Shown one piece after another: positions 51,042 to 58,136 of a DNA stretch of 64,000 nt. Under the pieces are notes generated by a model. The model searched no databases. It saw only the letters and a list, made by a program, of their open reading frames with translations, and was not told where the DNA came from. Every line of letters begins with the position of its first letter. The stretch's first letter is position 1. Source of the stretch: Actinomyces sp. oral taxon 170 str. F0386 (GTDB lineage: Bacteria; Actinomycetota; Actinomycetes; Actinomycetales; Actinomycetaceae); contig NZ_GL882573.1 in assembly GCF_000195595.1 (NCBI RefSeq), positions 62,001 through 126,000 on the forward strand. The letters run 5' to 3'. A program made the position numbers and the translations under genes.

Positions 51042-51534
51042 GTCAGATCCCACGCCCGCCCCTTCCTCCGCTCCAGCCGCAGGCTCGTCCTCCTCCAGTT
51101 CGACGCCAAGTGCTCCGAAGAGCCTGAAGACCATCAAACCGCGGCCACCCGTCGGGCGCATGGCGTACGTCGTCCTCGTCGTGATCCTTCTGTGGGTGGC
51201 GGCGTTGACGATTCCGATGCCCAACGGCTTTCTCTATGGTGGTGCCAGTGGGGCGTCAGCCATGATGCTCGTGTACGTCGCCTTGTTCATCGCGAAGAGA
51301 CGCGGATACGACACCTTCGTCGTTCGTGAGCTCGAGAAGCGGGAGGACGAGCGGGACAGGGCCGCCTTGCAGCGGGCCTGGGCCCTCGCTGGCGTCGTCG
51401 GGTTCTTCGGCAATGTTGTCGTTGGCGCCGTGGGCGCCTTCGGGGGACCGACGACGCCGGCCATTGCCATCATCCTGTGGCTTCAGCTGATCAGCCTCAT
51501 CGGAGGCAACATCTACTTCAACCGCACGATGTAG
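51034..51534 (+). CDS. Four-helix membrane protein coupled to XRE
   Basis: 166 aa from the ATG at 51034 (GAGGAG 7 bases upstream, inside the XRE gene). A Ser/Pro-rich N-terminus of about 40 residues is followed by four hydrophobic helices: MAYVVLVVILLWVAALTIPM, ASAMMLVYVALFIA, WALAGVVGFFGNVVVGAVGA and AIAIILWLQLISLIGGNIYF. Arg/Glu-rich loop (VRELEKREDERDRAALQR) between helices 2 and 3. No named family recognised; XRE plus DUF2178-like four-helix protein is a recurrent pair in Gram-positives (recall). Confidence 0.65.
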   Translation: MSESDPTPAPSSAPAAGSSSSSSTPSAPKSLKTIKPRPPVGRMAYVVLVVILLWVAALTIPMPNGFLYGGASGASAMMLVYVALFIAKRRGYDTFVVRELEKREDERDRAALQRAWALAGVVGFFGNVVVGAVGAFGGPTTPAIAIILWLQLISLIGGNIYFNRTM

Positions 51535-51595
51535 GTCGCGGAGGTGCAGTCGCACCTGTCTGCCGTGGCTGCGACTGCTCAAGGGCGGCAATCCG

Positions 51596-51655
51596 CACCG
51601 ACATCTTCTTCATAAGTGACGCGGAGCCGCGTCATCAATGAAGAAGATGTCGGTG
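51596..51655. repeat. 60-bp palindromic element, copy 2 (near perfect)
   Basis: Outer arms CACCGACATCTTCTTCAT (51596-51613) and ATGAAGAAGATGTCGGTG (51638-51655) are perfectly complementary over 18 bp. Inside, TGACGCGG (51617-51624) and CCGCGTCA (51627-51634) pair over 8 bp around AG. Only two 3-base mismatched bulges interrupt the stem. Lies between the membrane protein and the phosphorylase-like gene. Confidence 0.85.
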
Positions 51656-51786
51656 AGCGGCGAAGGGGCTCCGACCGGCCGCGCGTCCCAGCGTCGTCCC
51701 GTAGACTTCGCTCCACCCTGACCGGAGCCCCGCTCCGGTCATCGTCCCCGCCCTACGCCCGCCCCGGGCACACCCGAGGAGAACCC

Positions 51787-52620
51787 ATGGCTCAGCAGCC
51801 CGCCTCACCAGGAACCTGGGATGAGGACCCCGACGGCGCCTCCATTCTCCTGGCCACGGGTCGCGCCCGCCACGACCTCCTCGTCATCGCCGAACCGGCC
51901 TTCCTGCGCGACCTCGACCAGGCCTGGGGGCGGCCTGCCGCCCGCGTGCGCCTGTCGCTCCTGCCCGGCGTCCAGGCTCCGGGCGCTCCCGGTCAGGAGG
52001 ACGCCCTGCTGTCCTACGAGCGAGGCGGTCTCGGTGTCCTCGTCGCTCGCGGCCGCACCAGCCTGTACGAGGGAGAGTCCGCCCGCAGCACGACGGCGCT
52101 GGCCCGGATCGCCAGCGGCACCCGGCTGCGCGCGGCTCTGCTCGTCACGCGCGCCACCCCGCTGCGCGGCTCCGGTGACGAGGCCGGCGGCCGGTCCGGC
52201 GATGCGGCGCCCGGCCAGGTGCGTGTCGTCGCCGACCACCTCAACCTCTCCGGAGGCCCCCTCTTCCCGGCCACCGGCATGGTCTCGGCCGGCTGGGACG
52301 CGAACCTCACCGAGCGCCTGGGGCGCCTGCGGGGGGTCAGCGGCAGCGCCGTCGTCGCCCTCGTTCCCGGACCGTTGCGCCCGAGCCCCGCGGAGGCGCG
52401 CGTTCTGGTCTCCCTGGGGGCCGATGCCGCCGTCACCGACTCCGTCGCCGAGGCCATGGCGCTGGCCTCGAGGGGGGTAACCGTCTCCGCCCTGACCTAC
52501 CTGGACGCTCCGGCGGCCGGCGGCAACCTCGGTCAGGCACAGCTCGCCTTGCGCCAGGCGTCCGGCGTCGCCCTGGCCGCGGTCGAGGAGGTCCTCAGAA
52601 GCCTGCAAGCCGGCGCCTGA
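51787..52620 (+). CDS. Purine nucleoside phosphorylase-like protein
   Basis: 277 aa from the ATG at 51787 (CGAGGAGA 4 bases before). It is divergent, but segments align with the PNP/MTA phosphorylase fold: LLSYERGGLGVLVARGRTSLYEGE (compare the HxxxY phosphate region), VRVVADHLNLSGGPLFP (the SDHINL-type loop), and VSLGADAAVTDSVAEAMALASRGVTVSALTYL (the GAD-xxx-MS base-binding part). Several catalytic residues seem replaced: the usual Asn of the VxxTNAAG turn is not visible. It may be a divergent enzyme or a paralogue with altered substrate. Confidence 0.6.
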   Translation: MAQQPASPGTWDEDPDGASILLATGRARHDLLVIAEPAFLRDLDQAWGRPAARVRLSLLPGVQAPGAPGQEDALLSYERGGLGVLVARGRTSLYEGESARSTTALARIASGTRLRAALLVTRATPLRGSGDEAGGRSGDAAPGQVRVVADHLNLSGGPLFPATGMVSAGWDANLTERLGRLRGVSGSAVVALVPGPLRPSPAEARVLVSLGADAAVTDSVAEAMALASRGVTVSALTYLDAPAAGGNLGQAQLALRQASGVALAAVEEVLRSLQAGA

Positions 52621-52675
52621 ACGTGATTCTGAGAACGGCGTGAGAAACAATGCTGCCCCGCCTGTCGGCCCCCGC

Positions 52676-52681
52676 TAAGGT
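52676..52681 (+). promoter_or_regulatory. Leaderless-type -10 box before the amidotransferase gene
   Basis: TAAGGT, CATCCC, then the GTG at 52688. Confidence 0.55.
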
Positions 52682-52687
52682 CATCCC

Positions 52688-53422
52688 GTGAAACCCTTCC
52701 TCTTCCTGGCCACCCGCAGCGACGACGAGCCCGCTGACGCCGAGTACGAGGCCTTCCTCAAGCGCACCGGCCTGGACGAGTCCACGCTTGTCCGACTGCG
52801 CCTGGAGTCCCAGTCCCTGCCGCAGATCGACCTGGACGACTGGTCCGGCATCCTCGTGGGTGGCTCCCCCTTCAACGCCTCCACCCCGCCGGAGAAGAAG
52901 TCTCCTACCCAGAACCGGGTCGAGAGCGAGCTCTCCGGCCTGCTCGATCGGGTCGTCGAGGCCGACTTCCCCTTCTTCGGCGCCTGCTACGGCGTCGGCA
53001 CGCTCGCCTGCCACCAGGGCGCCGTCGTCGACACCACCTACGGCGAGGCCGTCACCGCCCCCGACGTCACTCTCACCGAGGCAGGCCTGGCCGACCCGAT
53101 CTGCGCGGGCGTCCCGAGGGTCTTCCAGGCCTTCGTCGCCCACAAGGAGGCCGTCACCGAGCTGCCGCCCCACGCCGTCGTCCTGGGGTCCGGCCAGGCC
53201 TGCCCCGTGCAGATGTTCCGCATCAAGAACAACCTCTACGCCACCCAGTTCCACCCCGAGCTCGACGGCGACTACCTCGCCCACCGGCTCGGCTTCTACT
53301 CCGGCCACGGCTACTTCGCCGACGACGAGCTCGCCGAGCTCCAAGCCCGCGTGCGCCTCGACGACGTCTCCGACTCCTGGAAGCTCCTGGCCAACTTCGT
53401 GACCGTCCACGCCCGCGACTGA
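52688..53422 (+). CDS. Class I glutamine amidotransferase-like protein
   Basis: 244 aa stand-alone GATase1 domain of the GuaA-N-terminal-like group. The triad is intact: nucleophile C100 in PFFGACYGVG, and H189/E191 in ATQFHPELD. The oxyanion loop is VGGSPFNAS. Such stand-alone proteins act on small gamma-glutamyl compounds or supply ammonia. Leaderless GTG start. A paralogue lacking the catalytic Cys and His lies at 59644-60381. Followed by two competing hairpins. Confidence 0.88.
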   Translation: MKPFLFLATRSDDEPADAEYEAFLKRTGLDESTLVRLRLESQSLPQIDLDDWSGILVGGSPFNASTPPEKKSPTQNRVESELSGLLDRVVEADFPFFGACYGVGTLACHQGAVVDTTYGEAVTAPDVTLTEAGLADPICAGVPRVFQAFVAHKEAVTELPPHAVVLGSGQACPVQMFRIKNNLYATQFHPELDGDYLAHRLGFYSGHGYFADDELAELQARVRLDDVSDSWKLLANFVTVHARD

Positions 53423-53473
53423 CGATCGCCGCGTCGTCGGCACATCCGCCCTCGGCTTGGGGAACGCACTGAA

Positions 53474-53546
53474 TGACCCTCAGCCCGTCCTGGCTGAGGG
53501 TCAGTCGCACTCCACGACCCCTCACCGTCGTTGGAGTGCGGCTGAC
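53474..53546. terminator. Two overlapping hairpins after the amidotransferase gene
   Basis: Hairpin A: TGACCCTCAGCC (53474-53485) / GGCTGAGGGTCA (53492-53503), 12 perfect pairs. Hairpin B: 53500-53518 with 53527-53546, about 18 pairs around GCACTCC/GGAGTGC with a one-base bulge and one mismatch. They share 53500-53503, so full formation of one excludes part of the other. No U-tract. Confidence 0.6.
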
Positions 53547-53620
53547 TGTCCTGTAGTGCCGTCTCGCCATCGTGCAACCGGTCCCTGTCAAGCGGAGTGG
53601 TAGCCTCACTATGCCAAAAA

Positions 53621-53636
53621 GTCAAAGTACTTCGAC
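53621..53636. promoter_or_regulatory. Candidate operator before the old-yellow-enzyme gene
   Basis: GTCAAAGT-ACTTCGAC, a 16-base palindrome with one mismatched pair, followed by CGCTTCGACG; CTTCGACG occurs twice in tandem. It lies 20 bases before the start and may bind the ArsR protein encoded downstream. Confidence 0.45.
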
Positions 53637-53656
53637 GCTTCGACGAAAGGTTGCCG

Positions 53657-54913
53657 ATGTCCACCACACGCTCCGTCCTCGCCGAGCCGCTCACCCTGCC
53701 CTGCGGGGTGACTGTGAAGAACCGCTTCTTCAAGGCGCCCATGCACGAGGCCCTGGGAACCCCTGACCTGGCTCCCTCGCAGAACATCGTGGATCTCTAC
53801 GGGCGCTGGGCCGCCGGCGGTGCCGGGATCCTCGTGACCGGCAACGTCGCGGTCGACTCCCGTCACCTGGGGGAGCCGGGCAATATCGTCGTCGAGGACG
53901 AGACCCACCTGGAGATGCTGCGGCACTGGGCGCAAGCGGGAACCGCCCACGGCACCCAGCTGTGGATGCAGATCAACCACCCTGGCAGGCAGTCGCCGCG
54001 CTCGGTCAACCGTCGCCCGGTCGCCCCCAGCGAGGTGCCGGATGATGGCGGCTACGGACAGTTCTTCGAGCCGCCCCGCGAGCTCAGCCGCGAGGAGATC
54101 GGTGACATCGTGCGCCGCTTCGTCACCACCGCCCGCGTCGCCAAGAAGGCGGGGTTCACCGGCGTTCAGATCCACGCCGCCCACGGCTACCTCGTCAGCC
54201 AGTTCCTCTCCCCGGTGGACAACCACCGCACCGACGAGTACGGCGGGTCTCTCGAGGGGCGTATGCGCTTCCTCGTCGAGGTCTACCAGGGCATGCGCGA
54301 GACCCTGGGGCCGGACTTCCCCATCTCCGTCAAGCTCAACTCCTCCGACGGCGAGCCCGGCGGCATGACCCAGGAGGACTCACTGCGGGTCGCGGCCCGC
54401 CTGTCCGAGCTCGGCGTGGACGTCCTCGAGGTCTCCGGCGGCACTTACCGCAAGCCGGTCTTCGAGGAGACCGACAGCAGCGCCGAGGACCACCGTCGCG
54501 GCGTCTACTTCGCCGACTACGCACGCCGCCTCAAAGAGCTCGTCTCCATGCCGGTGGCGCTCACCGGCGGCTTCCGCTCGGCGGCGGACATGGAGGAGGC
54601 CGTCGCCGAGGGGCTGACCGACCTCGTGGGGATCGGGCGGCCGCTGGCCCTCATCCCGGACCTACCGCAGCGCATTCTTCACGGCGCCGGCCGACGTCGG
54701 ATCGACCTTCCCCACGTCTCCACGGGTGTCAAGGCACTCGATGAGGCGCTCGGCGGCGTCCTGGTCATCGGCTGGTACGAGATGCAGATGCGCCGCCTCG
54801 CCCGGGGCGGGTACGCCTCAGCCCACGGCAACGGGCTCGCGGCGCTGGCCTTCACGGTGCGCCGCCACGGGCTCGGTGCGCTCATGCCCCGCCGGGCGGC
54901 TCGGCGTGGCTGA
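53657..54913 (+). CDS. NADH:flavin oxidoreductase (old yellow enzyme family)
   Basis: 418 aa FMN-dependent (beta/alpha)8 protein. FFKAPMHEALG near the N-terminus, LWMQINHPGRQSPRSVNRRP (about residues 98-117), the substrate-binding GVQIHAAHGYLVSQFLSP (about 170-187) with adjacent His residues, and YGGSLEGRMRFLVEV are family markers; the GIGRPLALIPDLP C-terminal phosphate-binding turn is present. Reduces activated alkenes or quinones. GAAAGG 6 bases before the ATG. Heads a cluster with an ArsR regulator and an NAD(P)-binding protein. Confidence 0.92.
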   Translation: MSTTRSVLAEPLTLPCGVTVKNRFFKAPMHEALGTPDLAPSQNIVDLYGRWAAGGAGILVTGNVAVDSRHLGEPGNIVVEDETHLEMLRHWAQAGTAHGTQLWMQINHPGRQSPRSVNRRPVAPSEVPDDGGYGQFFEPPRELSREEIGDIVRRFVTTARVAKKAGFTGVQIHAAHGYLVSQFLSPVDNHRTDEYGGSLEGRMRFLVEVYQGMRETLGPDFPISVKLNSSDGEPGGMTQEDSLRVAARLSELGVDVLEVSGGTYRKPVFEETDSSAEDHRRGVYFADYARRLKELVSMPVALTGGFRSAADMEEAVAEGLTDLVGIGRPLALIPDLPQRILHGAGRRRIDLPHVSTGVKALDEALGGVLVIGWYEMQMRRLARGGYASAHGNGLAALAFTVRRHGLGALMPRRAARRG

Positions 54914-54954
54914 CAGCGGCAAGGTGACAAGGGTGAGGATCCGGAGCTCGGCCC

Positions 54955-55302
54955 GTGACTGACCGGAGCGAGCAGCCGGACAGCCGGTGCGGCATCGACA
55001 TCCTCAACGACTGCATCCCCATGTTCGAGGCGCTCAAGGACCCCACGCGCCAGCAGATCGTCGCCCACCTGCTGCAGCACGGCCCGCAGACGGTCGGAGA
55101 GATCGCACAGACCTCACCGTTGTCGCGCACCGCCGTCTCCCACCACGTCAAGTTGCTGGAGCAGGCGGGGCTGCTGTCGGTCACGAAGGCCGCGACCCGG
55201 CGCATCTGCCAGGTCCGCAGCCAGGAGGCCCTCGACATGCTCAGGGCACTTGTGGCGGCGCTGGAGTCCGACCTCGGAGCGCATACCTGTGAGCGGGACT
55301 AA
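54955..55302 (+). CDS. ArsR-family transcriptional regulator
   Basis: 115 aa winged helix protein from a GTG. MFEALKDPTRQQIVAHLLQ is the typical ArsR helix 2, followed by TVGEIAQTSPLSRTAVSHHVKLLEQAGLL as helix-turn-helix. Cys residues at 12, 20, about 83 and near the C-terminus are not in the ELCVCDL metal site of classical ArsR, so metal sensing is unlikely by that route; thiol or ligand sensing is possible. It lies 41 bases after the oxidoreductase gene and probably regulates the cluster. Confidence 0.9.
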   Translation: MTDRSEQPDSRCGIDILNDCIPMFEALKDPTRQQIVAHLLQHGPQTVGEIAQTSPLSRTAVSHHVKLLEQAGLLSVTKAATRRICQVRSQEALDMLRALVAALESDLGAHTCERD

Positions 55303-55432
55303 GAGCCGTCGGCACTATGTCCCCGTTCGCCCAGCGCAGGAGGGGGTGCGTGCGGTGCGGGCGGGGTGAATGCTGGAACCACGCAAGACCGATCAGCCGG
55401 TCGGCTCAGGCTCGTAGGAAAGGGCGCACAGG

Positions 55433-56119
55433 ATGTCCCGCATCGTCATCATCGGAGGCCACGGCAAGGTCGCGCTGCTGGCGGCCCCACTGCTCGTGGA
55501 GGCCGGCCACGAGGTCGTCTCCCTCATCCGCAATCCCGATCAGGCCGACGACGTCGCCGCCACCGGCGCCACCCCGCTGGTCCTGTCCATTGAGGAGGCC
55601 GACGTCGCCGAGCTCACCCGAGCCTTCGCCGGCGCCGACGCGATCGTCTGGTCCGCCGGGGCCGGAGGCAAGGGCGGCCCGGAGCGCACCGACGCCGTCG
55701 ACCGCGCCGCCGCCGTCCGCTCCATGGAGGCCGCCGCCGCAGCCGGGGTCAAACGCTACGTCATGGTCTCCTTCCTCACCGCCTACGGGGAGGTGCCCGT
55801 GGACCACCCGCTGCGTGCCTACGCCATCGCCAAGATCGCGGCCGACCGCCACCTGCAGACCACCGACCTGGACTGGACGATCCTGGGACCGGGCCTGCTG
55901 ACCCTGGATGACCCCACTGGTGCCATCACCGTGGCGCGCGTCCTCAAAGGCACCCCGTCCTCGAAGGCGCCGACATCGCGTGGCAACGTGGCTCGCGTCA
56001 TCGCCGCCGTGCTCGCCGAGCCGGCCAGTATCGGCAAGGTCATCCCCTTCTACGACGGTGATACCTCCATAGCCCAGGCTGTTGCTGACGTACCGCAGGA
56101 GTACGCCGACCTGTCATGA
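55433..56119 (+). CDS. NAD(P)-binding atypical short-chain dehydrogenase
   Basis: 228 aa. Rossmann start SRIVIIGGHGKVALLAAPLL (GxxGxxA), SLIRNPDQADDVAATG with an Arg that favours NADP, ADAIVWSAGAGGKGG, and GVKRYVMVSFLTAYGE where the normal Tyr-xxx-Lys appears as YAIAKIAADR nearby. Family of NmrA/SDR_a5-type proteins, some of which are enzymes and others redox sensors. GAAAGGG lies 9 bases before the ATG. Third in the old-yellow-enzyme/ArsR cluster. Confidence 0.88.
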   Translation: MSRIVIIGGHGKVALLAAPLLVEAGHEVVSLIRNPDQADDVAATGATPLVLSIEEADVAELTRAFAGADAIVWSAGAGGKGGPERTDAVDRAAAVRSMEAAAAAGVKRYVMVSFLTAYGEVPVDHPLRAYAIAKIAADRHLQTTDLDWTILGPGLLTLDDPTGAITVARVLKGTPSSKAPTSRGNVARVIAAVLAEPASIGKVIPFYDGDTSIAQAVADVPQEYADLS

Positions 56120-56149
56120 TCGCCGCCTTCGTGGGGCAGGCATCAGAAA

Positions 56150-56190
56150 GGCTCCGGTCCGCGCTCATCGAGTGAGTGCGGACCGGAGCC
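56150..56190. terminator. Bidirectional terminator
   Basis: Perfect 13-bp stem GGCTCCGGTCCGC (56150-56162) / GCGGACCGGAGCC (56178-56190), 15-base loop, between convergent genes. Confidence 0.75.
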
Positions 56191-56210
56191 CGTTCGGGTC
56201 ATGGTGAGGT

Positions 56211-56390
56211 CTACTTGCCGTCGCTCATGGAGCCGGAGGTGGGGCTGTCGGACATCTTGCCGTCTGACATGCTGTCGGAGGTGGGGCTGTCGGACATCTT
56301 GTCATCCGACATCTTCCCGTCCCCGGTCTTGTCGTCGCTCATCTTCCCATCGGACATCTTGCCGTCGCTCATGGTGCCGTTCGGGGTGGA
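56211..56390. repeat. Short tandem repeats within the lipoprotein gene
   Basis: Imperfect 15-base units (plus strand: GTCGGACATCTTGCC-like, giving Lys-Met-Ser-Asp-Gly/Asp on the minus strand) recur, with a larger direct repeat of GGAGGTGGGGCTGTCGGACA at 56234 and 56278. Confidence 0.65.
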
Positions 56391-56498
56391 GGTCTGCTCC
56401 ATCTTGTCCTTGTTGGTGTCCGTGGAGCCGCAGGCGGCGGTTCCTACGGCGAGGGCGGCGACGAGCAGGGCGGCGGATACGATCTTACGAGTACGCAT
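56211..56498 (-). CDS. Small lipoprotein with MSD(G/D)K tandem repeats
   Basis: 95 aa from the ATG at 56498 (AGGAG 7 bases upstream). The signal peptide RKIVSAALLVAALAVGTAAC ends at a lipobox with C23. The mature part has a Thr/Asn/Asp segment and then, from about residue 43 to the end, repeated units MSDGK, MSDDK, MSDSPTSDS and MSDSPTSGS. It is hydrophilic, acidic and probably unstructured. No known family. It may serve as a spacer on the cell surface or bind cations. The repeated DNA invites length variation between strains. Confidence 0.75.
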   Translation of the reverse strand: MRTRKIVSAALLVAALAVGTAACGSTDTNKDKMEQTSTPNGTMSDGKMSDGKMSDDKTGDGKMSDDKMSDSPTSDSMSDGKMSDSPTSGSMSDGK

Positions 56499-56654
56499 GG
56501 GAGAGCTCCTTGGTGGCGTGGGTAGGCGACGTGGCCAGGTGAGTAGTGGCTCACCGCAAGGGTGTGCCGTCACCAGGAGTTCGGAGACGAGCGGGAAGCG
56601 GATGGGACTAAATGAGTGACTCCAATCACTTTTCGTGGAGGTGGGTGGAGAGGC

Positions 56655-58058
56655 CTACCGCGTGTAGGGGCGGTAGCTCTGGCGCAGGGGCGGCTGCACG
56701 GTCGCAGCCACCGGTATGACCTGGCCCGTCTCGCGTCTCCTGGCGGATGCGCGCCGGTGCAGCAGCACAGTCTCACCGACGGCGAAGACGCCCAGCAGGA
56801 TCGACGTGCCCCACGCCCGGAAGTAGATGTATGGGAACTCTTTACCGATGCTGGTCAGGCCGAGCGTGGAGCCGATGGAGGTGGCGGAGAGGCCGTGTGC
56901 GAGGAGGATGTACACGTTCGTGAGAGCCATGATCAATGGAGCGAGGCCGACGAGGCGCGCGAATGCCATTGTGTGACGGTGCTGGGAGCCCAGGTAAAGG
57001 CAGGTGGCAGCGATCACGGCTGTAACGATCATCAGAATGATGCCGCCGATCAGAGGGGCTCCTCGATACTCCGGGCCGGACGCGGGCGTCATCCAGAGGT
57101 TGATCGTGCGCTCACTCAGGTTGGCGCCGTTCAGTGCGTAGCGAAGAGAGCTCGTCAGCTGGTGAAGCGCTGCCACGAGAATGAACAGGTTGGCCGCCAA
57201 TCCGAGCGTGACCAGCCGTGATCGCGCGGTGGGCGTGTGCTGACTCATGATGGTCGCGGCGATCGCGGCACCGCCGGTCGCCAGAAGGCACAGGATCGGC
57301 AGCGGGGTGCCAGTGATGCTGTCGTTGAACATCAGGACGTCGATGAGCAGTACCTGGAGTGTCGCGGCCACCATGACCGGGGTCGGGCGATTCTCGTAGA
57401 TGGCTTTGATGGATGAGAACTGCAGGAACAGCCACCAGGCGCCCGGGGTGAGGAGGATGTAGAAGACCAGCTGGATGACGAAGTCCAGCGTGAAGCCCGG
57501 GGCGGCGCGGAAGGATGGCTGTCTGGAGCCGTCGATGAGGGTCCACACGACCTGAGTCCCGCACGCGATCAGAGTCGTGATGAGAGCGATGACCCGATCG
57601 CGCCTCCAGGGAGCGGGTGGGGAGAAGACGGCCTCGTGGGTGACGCCGGGCGGGGCTGCGCCGGCAACCGATGGCTGGGCGGGCTGCCGCGGGGTCGTGG
57701 GGGCAGGGCTGGGGGAGAGGCTGGGGACGAACCTGGGAAAGCTGGCGGTGGGGCCCGTCGAGTAGGGATCGGCGCCGGTCCTGTCGGTGACGATCCTGCT
57801 GGCGGGTTGTCCGACGGCGGAGAGGTGCTGAGCCACCGGTTGTGTGGGAACGGCGGTCTGTCCGTGGTGCAGATAGGGGTAGTCGGCCTGCTGTCCGCTC
57901 CGGGGCGAGGCTCCTGGCGCGAAGGCCGCATACGGTGACGGCGAGGAGGATGCCTGCCTGTCAGGTACGACGCCGTACGGCGTGGCCGGGCCGTTTCCGG
58001 CAGAGCCCGACGACGTCGGGGCGGGGCTGCCCTGAGGTGGTTGAGGTGGCTGCCGCAT
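56655..58058 (-). CDS. Multi-pass membrane protein with proline-rich N-terminus
   Basis: 467 aa from the ATG at 58058, which has CACAAT 6 bases upstream. Residues about 1-165 are Pro/Ser/Gln/Tyr-rich and disordered; then about eight hydrophobic helices starting RDRVIALITTLIACGTQVVW, including ILLTPGAWWLFLQF and LIMALTNVYILLAHGL. A short basic cytoplasmic tail ends the protein. It is a tandem paralogue of the next gene upstream (58137-59552), sharing the layout and the TP-x-x-WWL-F motif. Function unknown. Confidence 0.65.
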   Translation of the reverse strand: MRQPPQPPQGSPAPTSSGSAGNGPATPYGVVPDRQASSSPSPYAAFAPGASPRSGQQADYPYLHHGQTAVPTQPVAQHLSAVGQPASRIVTDRTGADPYSTGPTASFPRFVPSLSPSPAPTTPRQPAQPSVAGAAPPGVTHEAVFSPPAPWRRDRVIALITTLIACGTQVVWTLIDGSRQPSFRAAPGFTLDFVIQLVFYILLTPGAWWLFLQFSSIKAIYENRPTPVMVAATLQVLLIDVLMFNDSITGTPLPILCLLATGGAAIAATIMSQHTPTARSRLVTLGLAANLFILVAALHQLTSSLRYALNGANLSERTINLWMTPASGPEYRGAPLIGGIILMIVTAVIAATCLYLGSQHRHTMAFARLVGLAPLIMALTNVYILLAHGLSATSIGSTLGLTSIGKEFPYIYFRAWGTSILLGVFAVGETVLLHRRASARRRETGQVIPVAATVQPPLRQSYRPYTR

Positions 58059-58064
58059 AGTGGC

Positions 58065-58070
58065 ATTGTG
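58065..58070 (-). promoter_or_regulatory. Leaderless-type -10 box before the 467-aa protein
   Basis: Minus-strand CACAAT, 6 bases, ATG at 58058. Confidence 0.4.
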
Positions 58071-58136
58071 CTCGACCCGGCGGTACGTGTCGACGAGAGG
58101 GGCCAACCTGTGTATCTGCCGTACGGTACCTGGTGG

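Noticed and set aside
50490-51224. Long N-terminal extension of hrpB
   Set aside because: It would run antisense through the XRE module and the palindrome; HrpB homologues begin near the ATG at 50489.
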